From the NCBI GenBank assembly GCA_041659105.1, contig JBAZYX010000016.1, positions 1 to 47,151 on the forward strand: a stretch of 47,151 nt of DNA. The letters run 5' to 3'. The notes beneath the pieces were generated by a model that was not told the origin of the DNA, searched no databases, and saw only the letters and a program-made list of their open reading frames with translations. Positions 39,178 to 46,626 of this stretch are shown here, piece by piece. A program made the position numbers and the translations under genes. Within the stretch, counting starts at the first letter, position 1; the number at the start of each line of letters is the position of its first letter. Origin of the DNA: CAIUKV01 sp041659105. GTDB taxonomy: Bacteria; Actinomycetota; Acidimicrobiia; IMCC26256; PALSA-555.

Positions 39178-39183
39178 ACCCTA
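39178..39183 (-). promoter_or_regulatory. Leaderless -10 element (TAGGGT)
   Basis: On the minus strand TAGGGT lies 8 bases before ATG 39169. It lies just downstream of the 18-bp palindrome at 39184-39201. Confidence 0.6.
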
Positions 39184-39201
39184 CCTGACGGGCCCGTCAG
39201 G
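39184..39201. promoter_or_regulatory. Perfect 18-bp palindrome, likely operator
   Basis: CCTGACGGGCCCGTCAGG has the same TGAC-N6-GTCA core as the operators at 14564 and 45293. It directly abuts the -10 element of the acyl-CoA dehydrogenase gene and overlaps the stop codon of the ligase gene (39197-39199). It could bind a TetR-type regulator or act as a small terminator; the promoter position favours an operator. Confidence 0.6.
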
Positions 39202-40681
39202 AGTCGGGGTTGGCCAGGCGGGCGAGGGCGCGGCGGTCGACCTTCTCGGCCGCGGTGAGCGGGAGGGCGTCGACCACCACCACGGCCTCGGGGAGCTTGT
39301 GCTTGGCGAGCTGGTCGCCGGCGAACGCCCGGAGGCGTTCGAGCGTCGGCGGGTCGGCGGGGTCGCGCGGGACGACGCAGGCCACCCCGATCTCGCCCAT
39401 GAGCTCGTCGGGACGAGTGGCGATCGCGACCGCGGCGACATCGGGCGCGGTGGAGAGCACGGCTTCGACCTCGACCGGGTACACGTTGTACCCCCCGCGC
39501 ACGTACATCTCCTTGTGGCGGCCCACGAGTCGCAGCCGGCCCCGGTCGTCGACCCAGCCGAGGTCGCCGGTGCGGACGAAGCCGTCGTCGGTGAACGCGG
39601 CGCGGGTGCCTTCGGGGTCCTTCCAGTAGCCGGTCATGGCCGCGGGGGAGCGTAGGCACACCGCGCCCACCTCGCCCGCGGGCACCGGGTGGTCGTCGTC
39701 GAGGAGGACCAGCTCGACGCCGGGGAGCGGCCGGCCCACGCTCACGACGGCGTCCTCGTCGGGGTCGTCGAACGCGGTGCCCAGGCCGATCCCGGCCTCG
39801 GTGCAGGAGTAGCGGGTGGCGAGTGGCGCGTGGAACCGGGCCCGGGCCTCCGCGGCGAGGGACGGCGTCATCGGGGCGCCGCCGGAGATGATCGCCCGCA
39901 CCGACGACAGGTCGTACGCGTCGAAGTCCGGGTCGCGCAGCATCAGCGCGAGCTGCGTGGGCACGCCGCCGATCGAGGTCATCCGCTCGCGGGCGATCAG
40001 CTCGAGCGTGGCCCGGGCCGACCAGCGCGCCATCATGAACGCGGTGCCGCCGCGGCGCAGGTTGCCGGGGAGCTTGCTCATGAAGCCGAGCGTCGCGCTC
40101 GACGTGCCGTTGTAGCTCTTCCCGCCGGTGCCCCAGCCGTCGCCCACATCGGTGTCGGTGATGAAGCGCAGCTGCCGGTTGCCGTAGAGCGCGCCCTTCG
40201 GCGTGCCGGTGGTCCCGGAGGTGAACACGATCGCGACGGCGCGGTCGGGATCGTCGGGGAGGACCGGCGGCGCGTCGCCCGCGACCCTCAGGCCGGTGAG
40301 GAGCGCGTCGATCGACTCGGCCGGCGCGTACACCTCGGTGGGGAACGGGGAGTCGGCGCTGCCCGGCGCGGCGAGCACGAGCGCCGGCCCCGCGAGCTCG
40401 AGGATCTTCGCCCGCTCCGGCGCCGCGAGCTTGTCGTTGACGCCCGCGGTGATCGCTCCCACCTTGGCCACGGCGAGGTACGCGACGAGGTACTCGATCC
40501 CCGGCGGGAGCACGAGGCTCACCACGTCGCCGACGCTCACGCCCCGTCGCCGCAGGCCCACGGCGGCCTCGTCGGAGGTCCGGTCGAGCTCGCCGTAGGT
40601 GATCGGCCACCCCTGGGGCGTGACGTAGGCCACCGAGTCGCCGAATCGTCGGGCGGCTTCGCGTAGGGTTTCCGGGATCAT
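39197..40681 (-). CDS. AMP-dependent acyl-CoA ligase
   Basis: A 494-residue ANL enzyme from ATG 40681, with AGGGAG upstream as ribosome-binding site. FTSGTTGTPKGALYGN is the P-loop, RYSCTEAGIGLG motif A5, TGDLGWVDDRGRLRLVGRHKEMYVRGGYNVYPVE A7-A8, and LPLTAAEKVDRRALARL carries the A10 lysine. All motifs are canonical. It is divergent from a TetR gene with a 44-base gap, so the regulator probably controls it. With the downstream acyl-CoA dehydrogenase it could form one pathway, although that gene has its own promoter. Confidence 0.92.
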   Translation of the reverse strand: MIPETLREAARRFGDSVAYVTPQGWPITYGELDRTSDEAAVGLRRRGVSVGDVVSLVLPPGIEYLVAYLAVAKVGAITAGVNDKLAAPERAKILELAGPALVLAAPGSADSPFPTEVYAPAESIDALLTGLRVAGDAPPVLPDDPDRAVAIVFTSGTTGTPKGALYGNRQLRFITDTDVGDGWGTGGKSYNGTSSATLGFMSKLPGNLRRGGTAFMMARWSARATLELIARERMTSIGGVPTQLALMLRDPDFDAYDLSSVRAIISGGAPMTPSLAAEARARFHAPLATRYSCTEAGIGLGTAFDDPDEDAVVSVGRPLPGVELVLLDDDHPVPAGEVGAVCLRSPAAMTGYWKDPEGTRAAFTDDGFVRTGDLGWVDDRGRLRLVGRHKEMYVRGGYNVYPVEVEAVLSTAPDVAAVAIATRPDELMGEIGVACVVPRDPADPPTLERLRAFAGDQLAKHKLPEAVVVVDALPLTAAEKVDRRALARLANPDS

Positions 40682-40725
40682 CGGGGCGCTCCCTGGGGCG
40701 GTGGCGAAGCGGGAAGGGCGGGAGA

Positions 40726-41379
40726 GTGGCCGAATCGTACAAGTCGCCGCCGGACGATCCACGGGCGGGGACGCCCGCGCAGCAGCGCGAGCTGCGGGCG
40801 CAGGGACGGCGCACGATGCAGCGTCTGCTCGACGCCGGGCTCGAGGTGTTCTCGACGCGCGGGTACCACGCCACCCGGGTCGACGACGTCGTGCGCGTCG
40901 CGAAGACCTCGCACGGCACCTTCTACCTGTACTTCGCGAACAAGGAGGATCTGCTGCGCGCGCTGGCCGTCGACTGCGCGCAGCGCCTCACCGACCTCGC
41001 CAACGAAATCGGCCCGATCGACGACGGACCCGACGGGCTCACCGAGCTCCGCCGGTTCCTCGCGTCGTTCCTCGCCGTGTACCGCCGCTACGGCCCGGTC
41101 ATCCGCGCCTGGATGGAGGGCCAGGTGGGCGACCCCGACGTCGACCGACTCGGCTTCAAGGCGTTCTCCGCGATCGGCGACGAGCTCGGCGCCCGGATGC
41201 GATCGGTGGGCACGGTCGAGCACGAGCACGTGGCGGTCACCGCGCTCATGGCGATGATCGAACGGTTCAGCTACGTGGTCGCGTCCCGTCAGGTGGTCGG
41301 CGACGACGAGGTCATGCTCGACACGCTCGCCCGCATCGTGCACCGGGGCTTCTTCGGCGCCCCCGGCCCGGCCGTCTGA
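40726..41379 (+). CDS. TetR/AcrR family transcriptional regulator
   Basis: A 217-residue regulator starting at GTG 40726 (GGGAGAG upstream). The helix-turn-helix domain at residues about 24-70 reads RRTMQRLLDAGLEVFSTRGYHATRVDDVVRVAKTSHGTFYLYFANKEDLLRAL, with the TetR signature FYLYF. The ligand domain is helical with a MAMIERFSY motif common in actinobacterial TetR regulators of acyl-CoA genes. It faces the ligase gene, so repression of that gene and of itself is likely. No obvious palindrome is in the 44-base gap. The palindrome at 39184-39201 is a candidate site. Confidence 0.9.
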   Translation: MAESYKSPPDDPRAGTPAQQRELRAQGRRTMQRLLDAGLEVFSTRGYHATRVDDVVRVAKTSHGTFYLYFANKEDLLRALAVDCAQRLTDLANEIGPIDDGPDGLTELRRFLASFLAVYRRYGPVIRAWMEGQVGDPDVDRLGFKAFSAIGDELGARMRSVGTVEHEHVAVTALMAMIERFSYVVASRQVVGDDEVMLDTLARIVHRGFFGAPGPAV

Positions 41380-41392
41380 GGGGGTCAGACGG
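41372..41392. terminator. Shared hairpin containing both convergent stop codons
   Basis: CCGTCTGA and TCAGACGG are perfect 8-base arms around GGGGG. The TGA of the TetR gene is the end of the left arm and the TGA of the opposing DM13 gene begins the right arm. Confidence 0.55.
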
Positions 41393-42209
41393 GGACGGCG
41401 GCCGCGACCGGGACCGCGAAGCGCTTGCACCACACGAGCACCGTCCACTCGCCCTCGTCGACCGCGACGTCGCGGGGGACGTCGTAGAACTGGGTGCCCT
41501 GGTTGCCCCGCAGCGCGTCGAGCTCCACGGCGCCCTCGGCGGTGCGCTCGGTGTTCCCCGGCACGACGTAGACGCGGTAGTCGGGACCCGGCTCGATGTC
41601 GATGTCCTCGAGGCCGACGACGTGGCTTCCGTCGGGACGGCGGATGACGGACGCGGTTCCGGACGCGCGGTGGCCGATGCCGCGCAGCGCAGCGCTGCGG
41701 AGGCGAACCGGACCGGCCGGCGTCGTCGGGTCCGGGACCGGAGTGGCCGCGGCGGTGTCCGGCGGGGCGGTCTTCGGCGGGTCGGTTTTCGGCGGGGCGG
41801 ATTCCGGCGTGACCGGCGCGGCGGGCGCATCGAGGCCGCGCAGCGTCTCGACGACCCGCTCGTCGCGGTACGCGTTCGCGAACAGCACCCACGCGAGCGC
41901 GACGGCGACGACGCTCGTGATCACGACGCGGGGACCCTGGCGCCGCACGAGGCGCGGCATCAGCACCAGGGAGAACGCCAGCCACGCCAGCGCGATCGCG
42001 GTGTTGATCGCGATGGCCTGCGGGCTCTGCAGGGCGGACCGCAGCGCGTTCCCCTTCGTGACGGCGAAGAAGAGCGCCGCGGCGCCGAGCAGGTACTGCG
42101 GGACCAGCTCGACCGCCCACGACCGCCGCCCGGCCGGTGACCGTCCCGCGGGGGCGGCGGGCGCGGTCGAGGGTGCCGCGGGGGCGTGCGACTCCGGCCG
42201 GACGGTCAT
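41385..42209 (-). CDS. Membrane-anchored DM13-domain protein
   Basis: A 274-residue protein from ATG 42209. A proline-rich N-terminus precedes three hydrophobic segments (about residues 34-50, 65-84, 94-112), a linker with PPKT/PPDT repeats, then the DM13 domain from about 165: LRGIGHRASGTASVIRR, GLEDIDIEPGPDYRVYVVPG, and the conserved Cys in TVLVWCKRFAVPVAAA. DM13 domains are proposed to carry redox functions through that Cys. I see the domain outside the membrane. It is transcribed away from TetR (convergent). The substrate or partner is unknown. Confidence 0.82.
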   Translation of the reverse strand: MTVRPESHAPAAPSTAPAAPAGRSPAGRRSWAVELVPQYLLGAAALFFAVTKGNALRSALQSPQAIAINTAIALAWLAFSLVLMPRLVRRQGPRVVITSVVAVALAWVLFANAYRDERVVETLRGLDAPAAPVTPESAPPKTDPPKTAPPDTAAATPVPDPTTPAGPVRLRSAALRGIGHRASGTASVIRRPDGSHVVGLEDIDIEPGPDYRVYVVPGNTERTAEGAVELDALRGNQGTQFYDVPRDVAVDEGEWTVLVWCKRFAVPVAAAVPV

Positions 42210-42245
42210 GCCCGGTCTCCGGAGCGCGGGCCCCGGGCGGATGAG

Positions 42246-43430
42246 TCAGCCGCGGCCGAGGATGAGCGTGCTCGTCGAGGTGAACCAGCCGCCGGTGCCG
42301 TTGACCGCGCAGAGCTCGGCGTCGGGCACCTGACGCCCGTCGGCCTGGCCCCGGAGCTGGCGCACGGCCTCTACGAGCAGGAACATCCCCCGCATCCCGG
42401 GGTGGCAGGCCGAGAGCCCGCCGCCGTCGGTGTTGGTGGGCATCGCGCCGCCGAGCCGCAGCTTCCCGTCGGCCACGTAGGCACCGCCCTCACCCTTCCC
42501 GCAGAAGCCGAGGGCCTCGAACGTGAGCACCACGCTGCCGGTGAAGGCGTCGTAGAACTGGCAGCAGTCGATGTCGGCGGGCGTCACGCCGGCGCGCTCG
42601 AACGCCAGACGTCCGGAGCGGTACGCCGGGGACTCGGTGACGTCGGGCCACTCGCTCATCGTCGTGTGGGACACGGCCTCACCGGTGCCGAGCACGAGGA
42701 TCGGCGTCTGCGCGAGGTCGCGCGCCCGTTCCTCGCTCGTGAGCACCACGGCGCCCCCGCCGTCGGAGCGTATGCAGCAGTGGAGCTTGGTGAACGGGTC
42801 GGCGATCATGCGGCTGTTCTGCACGTCGTCGATGGTGATCGGGTCGCGGTAGTACGCCTCGGGGTTGAGCGACGCGTTGTACCGCGTGCTCACCGCGACC
42901 TCGGCGAGCTGCTCGATCGTGGTCCCGAACTCGATCATGTGGCGCCGGGTGACCATCGCGTACTTGGAGATCAGCGTGTGCCCGAACGGCACGTCGAACT
43001 GGTACGGGCCGCGGGCGGCGAACGCGATGTTCGCCATCCGCCGCTTCTTCTTCAGATCGGCGCGGGTGGTCGACCCGTACGCGAGCACGACCGTCTCCAC
43101 GTGCCCGGCCTGGATCGCGGCGGTGGCGTGCTCCACCATGAACTCCCACGAGCTCCCGCCCACGCTCGTGCTGTCGACCCAGTTGGGGCGCAGACCGCAG
43201 TACTCGGCGACCTCGACCGGCGGCTGCATCCCGGTGCCGCACGAGCCGAAGCCGTCGATGGCGTCCTTGGTCAGCCCGGCGTCGGCGATCGCACGCGCGG
43301 TGGCCTGGTAGTGGAGCTCGAACGCGGTCTTGTCGTCGACCCGACCGCAATCCGACAGTGCTGCGCCGACGATGGCGACGCGCTTCGACGAGCCCAACGA
43401 CTCCGGGTTCGTGCTCAGCGTCCTCTCCAC
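42246..43430 (-). CDS. Thiolase-fold protein of the lipid-transfer (SCP-x/Ltp) group, nucleophilic Cys missing
   Basis: A protein of about 394 residues. VAIVGAALSDCGRVDD, CQFYDAFTGSVVLTFEALGFCGKGEGGAYV, NTDGGGLSACHPG and AVNGTGGWF are the known blocks of Ltp-type thiolases. Where true thiolases have their nucleophilic Cys, this one reads DSTSVGGSSWEF (86-97), with no Cys. Such Cys-less homologues include the Ltp2 aldolase of steroid side-chain cleavage, which works with a DUF35 protein; none is adjacent here. Retro-aldol rather than thiolytic cleavage is therefore plausible. The start may be GTG 43430, used here, or a CTG at 43418 that forms CTGA with the upstream stop. Confidence 0.8.
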   Translation of the reverse strand: MERTLSTNPESLGSSKRVAIVGAALSDCGRVDDKTAFELHYQATARAIADAGLTKDAIDGFGSCGTGMQPPVEVAEYCGLRPNWVDSTSVGGSSWEFMVEHATAAIQAGHVETVVLAYGSTTRADLKKKRRMANIAFAARGPYQFDVPFGHTLISKYAMVTRRHMIEFGTTIEQLAEVAVSTRYNASLNPEAYYRDPITIDDVQNSRMIADPFTKLHCCIRSDGGGAVVLTSEERARDLAQTPILVLGTGEAVSHTTMSEWPDVTESPAYRSGRLAFERAGVTPADIDCCQFYDAFTGSVVLTFEALGFCGKGEGGAYVADGKLRLGGAMPTNTDGGGLSACHPGMRGMFLLVEAVRQLRGQADGRQVPDAELCAVNGTGGWFTSTSTLILGRG

Positions 43431-44248
43431 TCGATCCGCTTGCCCGACTCGAACACCTTCTGGCCCTCGGCGATGGAGTCCTGGCTGGTGCCGAGGCCCA
43501 CGTACGCGTACCCGAGGCGCACCGCGGCCCGGCTCCCGAACTCGCGGGCGCCCCACAGGGCTCGCACCGTGCCCTCGATGGCCAGCTTCGGCTGCTGCGC
43601 GATCGCGTTGGCGCAGAATCCGGCGGCGTCGAGGAGCTGGTCGCCGGGGACGACCTCGGACACCATGCCGATCTCGTGGGCCCGCTGCGCTGTGACCCGC
43701 TCGTAGTTGCCCATGAGCGACATGCGCATGATCTCGCAGAACGGGGTGATGCCGGACATGTGGATGGGCTCGAACGACGCAGTCATGCCGTAGGTCACGT
43801 GGGGGTCGAAGAACGTGGCGTGCTCCGCCGCGATGATGAACTCGACCTCACCGAGCATGTAGAAGGCGCCGCCGCAGGCCATGCCGTTGACGGCCGCGAT
43901 GACCGGCTTCCACAGGTCGCAGCTCTTCGGGCCCAGGTTGTCACCGGGGTCGTTGAAGTGGAACGGCGTGCCGCCGTGCGACCCGACCAGGCTGTAGTCG
44001 CTGTCCTCGGAGCTGTCGCCGCCCATCTGCTCCATGCGGTCGATGCCCGTGCAGAACGCCTTCTCGCCGGCGCCGGTGAGCACCGCGACCCGCACGTCCT
44101 CGTTGAACCGCATGCTGCGCCAGATGTCGCGCAGCTCCTTCTGCATCTTGTGGTTGAACGCGTTGTGGCGCTCGGGCCGGTTCAGCGTGACCCACGCGAC
44201 GCCGTCGCGCTCGTCGTAGGTCACCGTCTCGTAGTCGCGCGTCGGCAA
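43415..44248 (-). CDS. Enoyl-CoA hydratase/isomerase family protein
   Basis: A 277-residue crotonase. WVTLNRPERHNAFNHKM, VRVAVLTGAGEKAFCTGIDRMEQMG, and PVIAAVNGMACGGAFYMLGEVEFIIAAEHATFFDPHVTYGM are the conserved blocks; the oxyanion-hole Gly residues in NGMACGGAF are present. The acidic residues normally used for water addition are not clear (TYGMTASFE region), so isomerase or hydrolase activity is possible. The TTG start at 44248 is supported by GAGGAG 6 bases upstream. A -10 element TAGTCT lies at 44297-44292 on this strand, before a small hairpin (44277-44291). The thiolase-like gene overlaps its end. Confidence 0.86.
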   Translation of the reverse strand: MPTRDYETVTYDERDGVAWVTLNRPERHNAFNHKMQKELRDIWRSMRFNEDVRVAVLTGAGEKAFCTGIDRMEQMGGDSSEDSDYSLVGSHGGTPFHFNDPGDNLGPKSCDLWKPVIAAVNGMACGGAFYMLGEVEFIIAAEHATFFDPHVTYGMTASFEPIHMSGITPFCEIMRMSLMGNYERVTAQRAHEIGMVSEVVPGDQLLDAAGFCANAIAQQPKLAIEGTVRALWGAREFGSRAAVRLGYAYVGLGTSQDSIAEGQKVFESGKRIEWRGR

Positions 44249-44276
44249 CGGGGTCTCCTCGGGTCGAACGGATTGG

Positions 44277-44291
44277 CTCGTCTCGGACGAG
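44277..44291 (-). repeat. Small hairpin in the leader of the enoyl-CoA hydratase gene
   Basis: CTCGTC and GACGAG arms surround a 3-base loop. It lies between the -10 element TAGTCT (44297-44292 on the minus strand) and the ribosome-binding site, so it would form at the very 5' end of the mRNA. A regulatory role is not shown. Confidence 0.35.
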
Positions 44292-44309
44292 AGACTAGGG
44301 GTGGGGACG

Positions 44310-45245
44310 TCAGCCGATCCCGAGGCGGGCGATGCCCGGGTTGATCGTGTTGAACACGAACTTGTGGAGGGTCGGGCCGATCTCGGTGGGGTCCCACTGG
44401 GTGGGGTTGCCCTCCTTGTCCTGCGAGAAGAACTGCTGGCCGAGGTCCCACGGCTTGTACACCGCGAGCGAGTTGCCCACCACCCGCAGCACCTGGCCGG
44501 TGACGGGGATCGAGTCGTCGGACGCGAGCCACACCACGCCGGGCGCCGAGTTGCCCGGGTTCATGCGGTCGAAGGTCTCGTACTCGTCGGGGTTCTTGAC
44601 CGTCACGTCCTTCATCGCCGCGCCGACCATGCGGGTGAAGCCGCCCGGGCCGATGCAGTTGGCCCGCACGCCGTAGCGCACGAGCTCGAGGCTGGCGATG
44701 ATCGTCATCGCCGCGATGCCGGCCTTCGCCGCGCCGTAGTTGGCCTGGCTGGCCTGGCCCTGGAGGCCGGCGCTCGAGACGGTGTTGATGACCGAGGCCC
44801 GGGGCTGGCGGCCCTCCTTCGACTCGGTGCGCCAGTACTCCGAAGCGTGGCGCATCGTGTTGAAGGTGCCCTTGAGGTGCACGCGGATGACGGAGTCGAA
44901 CTCCTCTTCGCTCATGGAGAAGATCATGCGGTCGCGCAGGATCCCCGCGTTGTTCACGAGCACGTCGAGGCGGCCGAACGTGTCGATCGCGCTCTCGACG
45001 ATGCGCTTCGCGCCGTCGAAGTCGCTGACGTCGTCGCCGTTGACGACGGCCTCGCCGCCCCGGCTCTCGATGACCTCGACCACCTCCTGGGCGGGGCTGA
45101 GGTCGGACCCCTCTCCCTGGATGGAGGCGCCGAGGTCGTTGACCACGACCTTGGCCCCGTGGGCGGCGAGGGCGACGGCCTCACCGCGACCAACCCCCCG
45201 ACCCGCTCCGGTGACGATGGCGACCTTGCCGTCGAGCATGCCCAT
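44310..45245 (-). CDS. SDR of the (3R)-hydroxyacyl-CoA dehydrogenase / HSD17B4-like type
   Basis: A 311-residue SDR, longer than the classical 250. TGAGRGVGRGEAVALAAHGAKVVVNDLG binds NAD; the residues NDLG and the extra segment GASIQGEGSDLSPAQEVVEVIESRGGEAV are typical of the HSD17B4-type dehydrogenases that oxidise 3-hydroxyacyl-CoA. NNAG, the Ser in NTVSS and the Y-x-x-x-K in YGAAK are in place, and a C-terminal extension FVFNTINPGIARLGIG follows. I take ATG 45245 as start; TTG 45257 is adjacent to the ribosome-binding site and less suitable. It is the second oxidation step expected in beta-oxidation and is divergent from MaoC, with a shared operator. Confidence 0.9.
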   Translation of the reverse strand: MGMLDGKVAIVTGAGRGVGRGEAVALAAHGAKVVVNDLGASIQGEGSDLSPAQEVVEVIESRGGEAVVNGDDVSDFDGAKRIVESAIDTFGRLDVLVNNAGILRDRMIFSMSEEEFDSVIRVHLKGTFNTMRHASEYWRTESKEGRQPRASVINTVSSAGLQGQASQANYGAAKAGIAAMTIIASLELVRYGVRANCIGPGGFTRMVGAAMKDVTVKNPDEYETFDRMNPGNSAPGVVWLASDDSIPVTGQVLRVVGNSLAVYKPWDLGQQFFSQDKEGNPTQWDPTEIGPTLHKFVFNTINPGIARLGIG

Positions 45246-45289
45246 TTGCGCGTTCAACCCCCTGGGAAAGAAACTGCCGATCAGTCGAA

Positions 45290-45312
45290 ACCTGACGTGG
45301 GCGTCAACGTAC
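45290..45312. promoter_or_regulatory. Operator, site 2 (shared 23-bp motif)
   Basis: The core TGACGTGGGCGTCA at 45293-45306 is palindromic in its outer five bases per side. It lies between the divergent SDR and MaoC genes. On the minus strand it reads GTACGTTGAC-N6-GTCAGGT, matching site 1 at 14561-14583 in 19 of 23 positions, including the same orientation relative to the minus-strand catabolic gene. Confidence 0.72.
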
Positions 45313-45336
45313 CGCGGGGTCCGGAGCGGAGGTCAA

Positions 45337-45840
45337 ATGGCGGTCGACACGAGCATCATCGGCAAGCCGACGAGCGCACGCCGCGTGCGCGTGGAACGGG
45401 GGCCGATCGAGTTCTTCGCGACCGCGCTGAAGGACGACAACCCGATCTACCACGACGCGAGCGCCGCGGCCGCCGCCGGGTTCTCCGGGATCCCGGCGCC
45501 GCCGACGTTCTCGTTCGTGATGGGACACCAGGGCACCCGGGCCGAGGAGCAGCCACCGGACCCGACCGGGGGGCAGAACCCGATGTTCGGGGTCATGGGC
45601 GCGCTCATGGCCCACGGCGGCCTCGTGCTCCACGGCGAGCAGGAGTTCGTCTTCCACCGGCCGATCGTCGAGGGGGACGTGCTCGACGGCGAGGGCCACA
45701 TCACCGACCTCTACGAGAAGGAGTCGAAGGGCTCGATCATGACGTTCATCGTCATGGAGACCGTGTGGCGCGACGCCGCCGGAGAGCCCGTCGTGACCGA
45801 GCGCTTCAACCTGATCCACCGGCGGAAGGCCGAGGGGTAG
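45337..45840 (+). CDS. MaoC-like dehydratase, N-terminal hot-dog domain
   Basis: A 167-residue hot-dog protein starting at ATG 45337, with GGAGG 4 bases upstream. GPIEFFATALKDDNPIYHDASAAAAAGFSGIPAPPTFSFVMGH and VLHGEQEFVFHRPIVEGDVLDGEGHITDLYEKES are the conserved blocks of the MaoC N-terminal (FAS1 dehydratase-like) family. It is a paralogue of the protein at 26607. It would form one half of an enoyl-CoA hydratase dimer. It is followed with a 2-base gap by an SDR gene, so hydration and oxidation genes are in one operon. Confidence 0.86.
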   Translation: MAVDTSIIGKPTSARRVRVERGPIEFFATALKDDNPIYHDASAAAAAGFSGIPAPPTFSFVMGHQGTRAEEQPPDPTGGQNPMFGVMGALMAHGGLVLHGEQEFVFHRPIVEGDVLDGEGHITDLYEKESKGSIMTFIVMETVWRDAAGEPVVTERFNLIHRRKAEG

Positions 45841-45842
45841 TC

Positions 45843-46616
45843 ATGGGCCGACTCGAGGGCAAGGTCGCGGTCATCACCGGGGCGGGCCAGGGCATCGGAC
45901 TCGGCTACGCGCAGCGGTTCCTCGCCGAGGGGGCCAACGTCGTGGTGGCCGAGATCTCGGAGGAGCGCGCCGCCGCGGCCATGGCCGACCTCGCGGGCAA
46001 GGGCGAGGCGGAGTTCGTGCGCACCGACATCTCCGACCCCGAGTCCGCGCAGGGCTGCGCCGACGCGACCGTCGCGCGGTTCGGCACGATCGACATCCTG
46101 ATCAACAACGCGGCGCTCTACCACGACATCGACAACACCGACACGAGCTACGAGTACCTGCTCAAGGTGACGTCGGTGAACCAGCACGGCTCCTGGCTCA
46201 TGGGCCGCGCCGTCGCGCCCGTCATGGCCGCGAAGGGCTGGGGCCGGATCGTCAACCAGTCGTCGGGTGCGGCGTACTCGTACATGTTCCCGCCGATGGA
46301 CTTCACGGGCCTGGGCAACTACAGCTACTCGATCACCAAGTGGGGGATCGTCGGGCTCACGAAGTTCATGGCCGCGCAGCTCGGGCAGTACGGCATCACC
46401 GTCAACTGCATCGCGCCGGGCATCACCATGACCGAGGCCACGAAGAAGGTCGTGCCCGAGATGTTCCTCGAGGGCATGACCGCGATGACCGCGATGAAGC
46501 AGCGGCTCGAGCCCGAGGACCTCGCCGGCGCGGCGGTGTTCTTCGCGTCCGACGACGCCAAGTTCTGCACCGGCCAGACCCTCGTCGTCGACGGCGGCCT
46601 GGCGATGCCGGCGTAG
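45843..46616 (+). CDS. SDR family oxidoreductase
   Basis: A 257-residue SDR, 2 bases after the MaoC stop, with GAGGGG upstream. TGAGQGIG at 12-19, NNAAL in place of the usual NNAG, the Ser in VNQSSG and Y-S-I-T-K as catalytic Tyr/Lys. An insertion AAYSYMFPPMDFTGLGNYSY lies before the active Tyr. The C-terminus has VVDGG. It would oxidise or reduce a hydroxyl at a substrate shared with MaoC; the actual compound is unknown. Confidence 0.9.
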   Translation: MGRLEGKVAVITGAGQGIGLGYAQRFLAEGANVVVAEISEERAAAAMADLAGKGEAEFVRTDISDPESAQGCADATVARFGTIDILINNAALYHDIDNTDTSYEYLLKVTSVNQHGSWLMGRAVAPVMAAKGWGRIVNQSSGAAYSYMFPPMDFTGLGNYSYSITKWGIVGLTKFMAAQLGQYGITVNCIAPGITMTEATKKVVPEMFLEGMTAMTAMKQRLEPEDLAGAAVFFASDDAKFCTGQTLVVDGGLAMPA

Positions 46617-46626
46617 GGCTCCGCCG

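Noticed and set aside
37131..40919. A 1262-codon open frame on the minus strand
   Set aside because: It overlaps the real ligase and acyl-CoA dehydrogenase genes on the same strand in another frame and shows no domain of its own.
42210..42238. Hairpin between the DM13 and thiolase-like genes (GCCCGG...CCGGGC)
   Set aside because: Six-base arms with a 17-base loop are expected by chance at this GC content.
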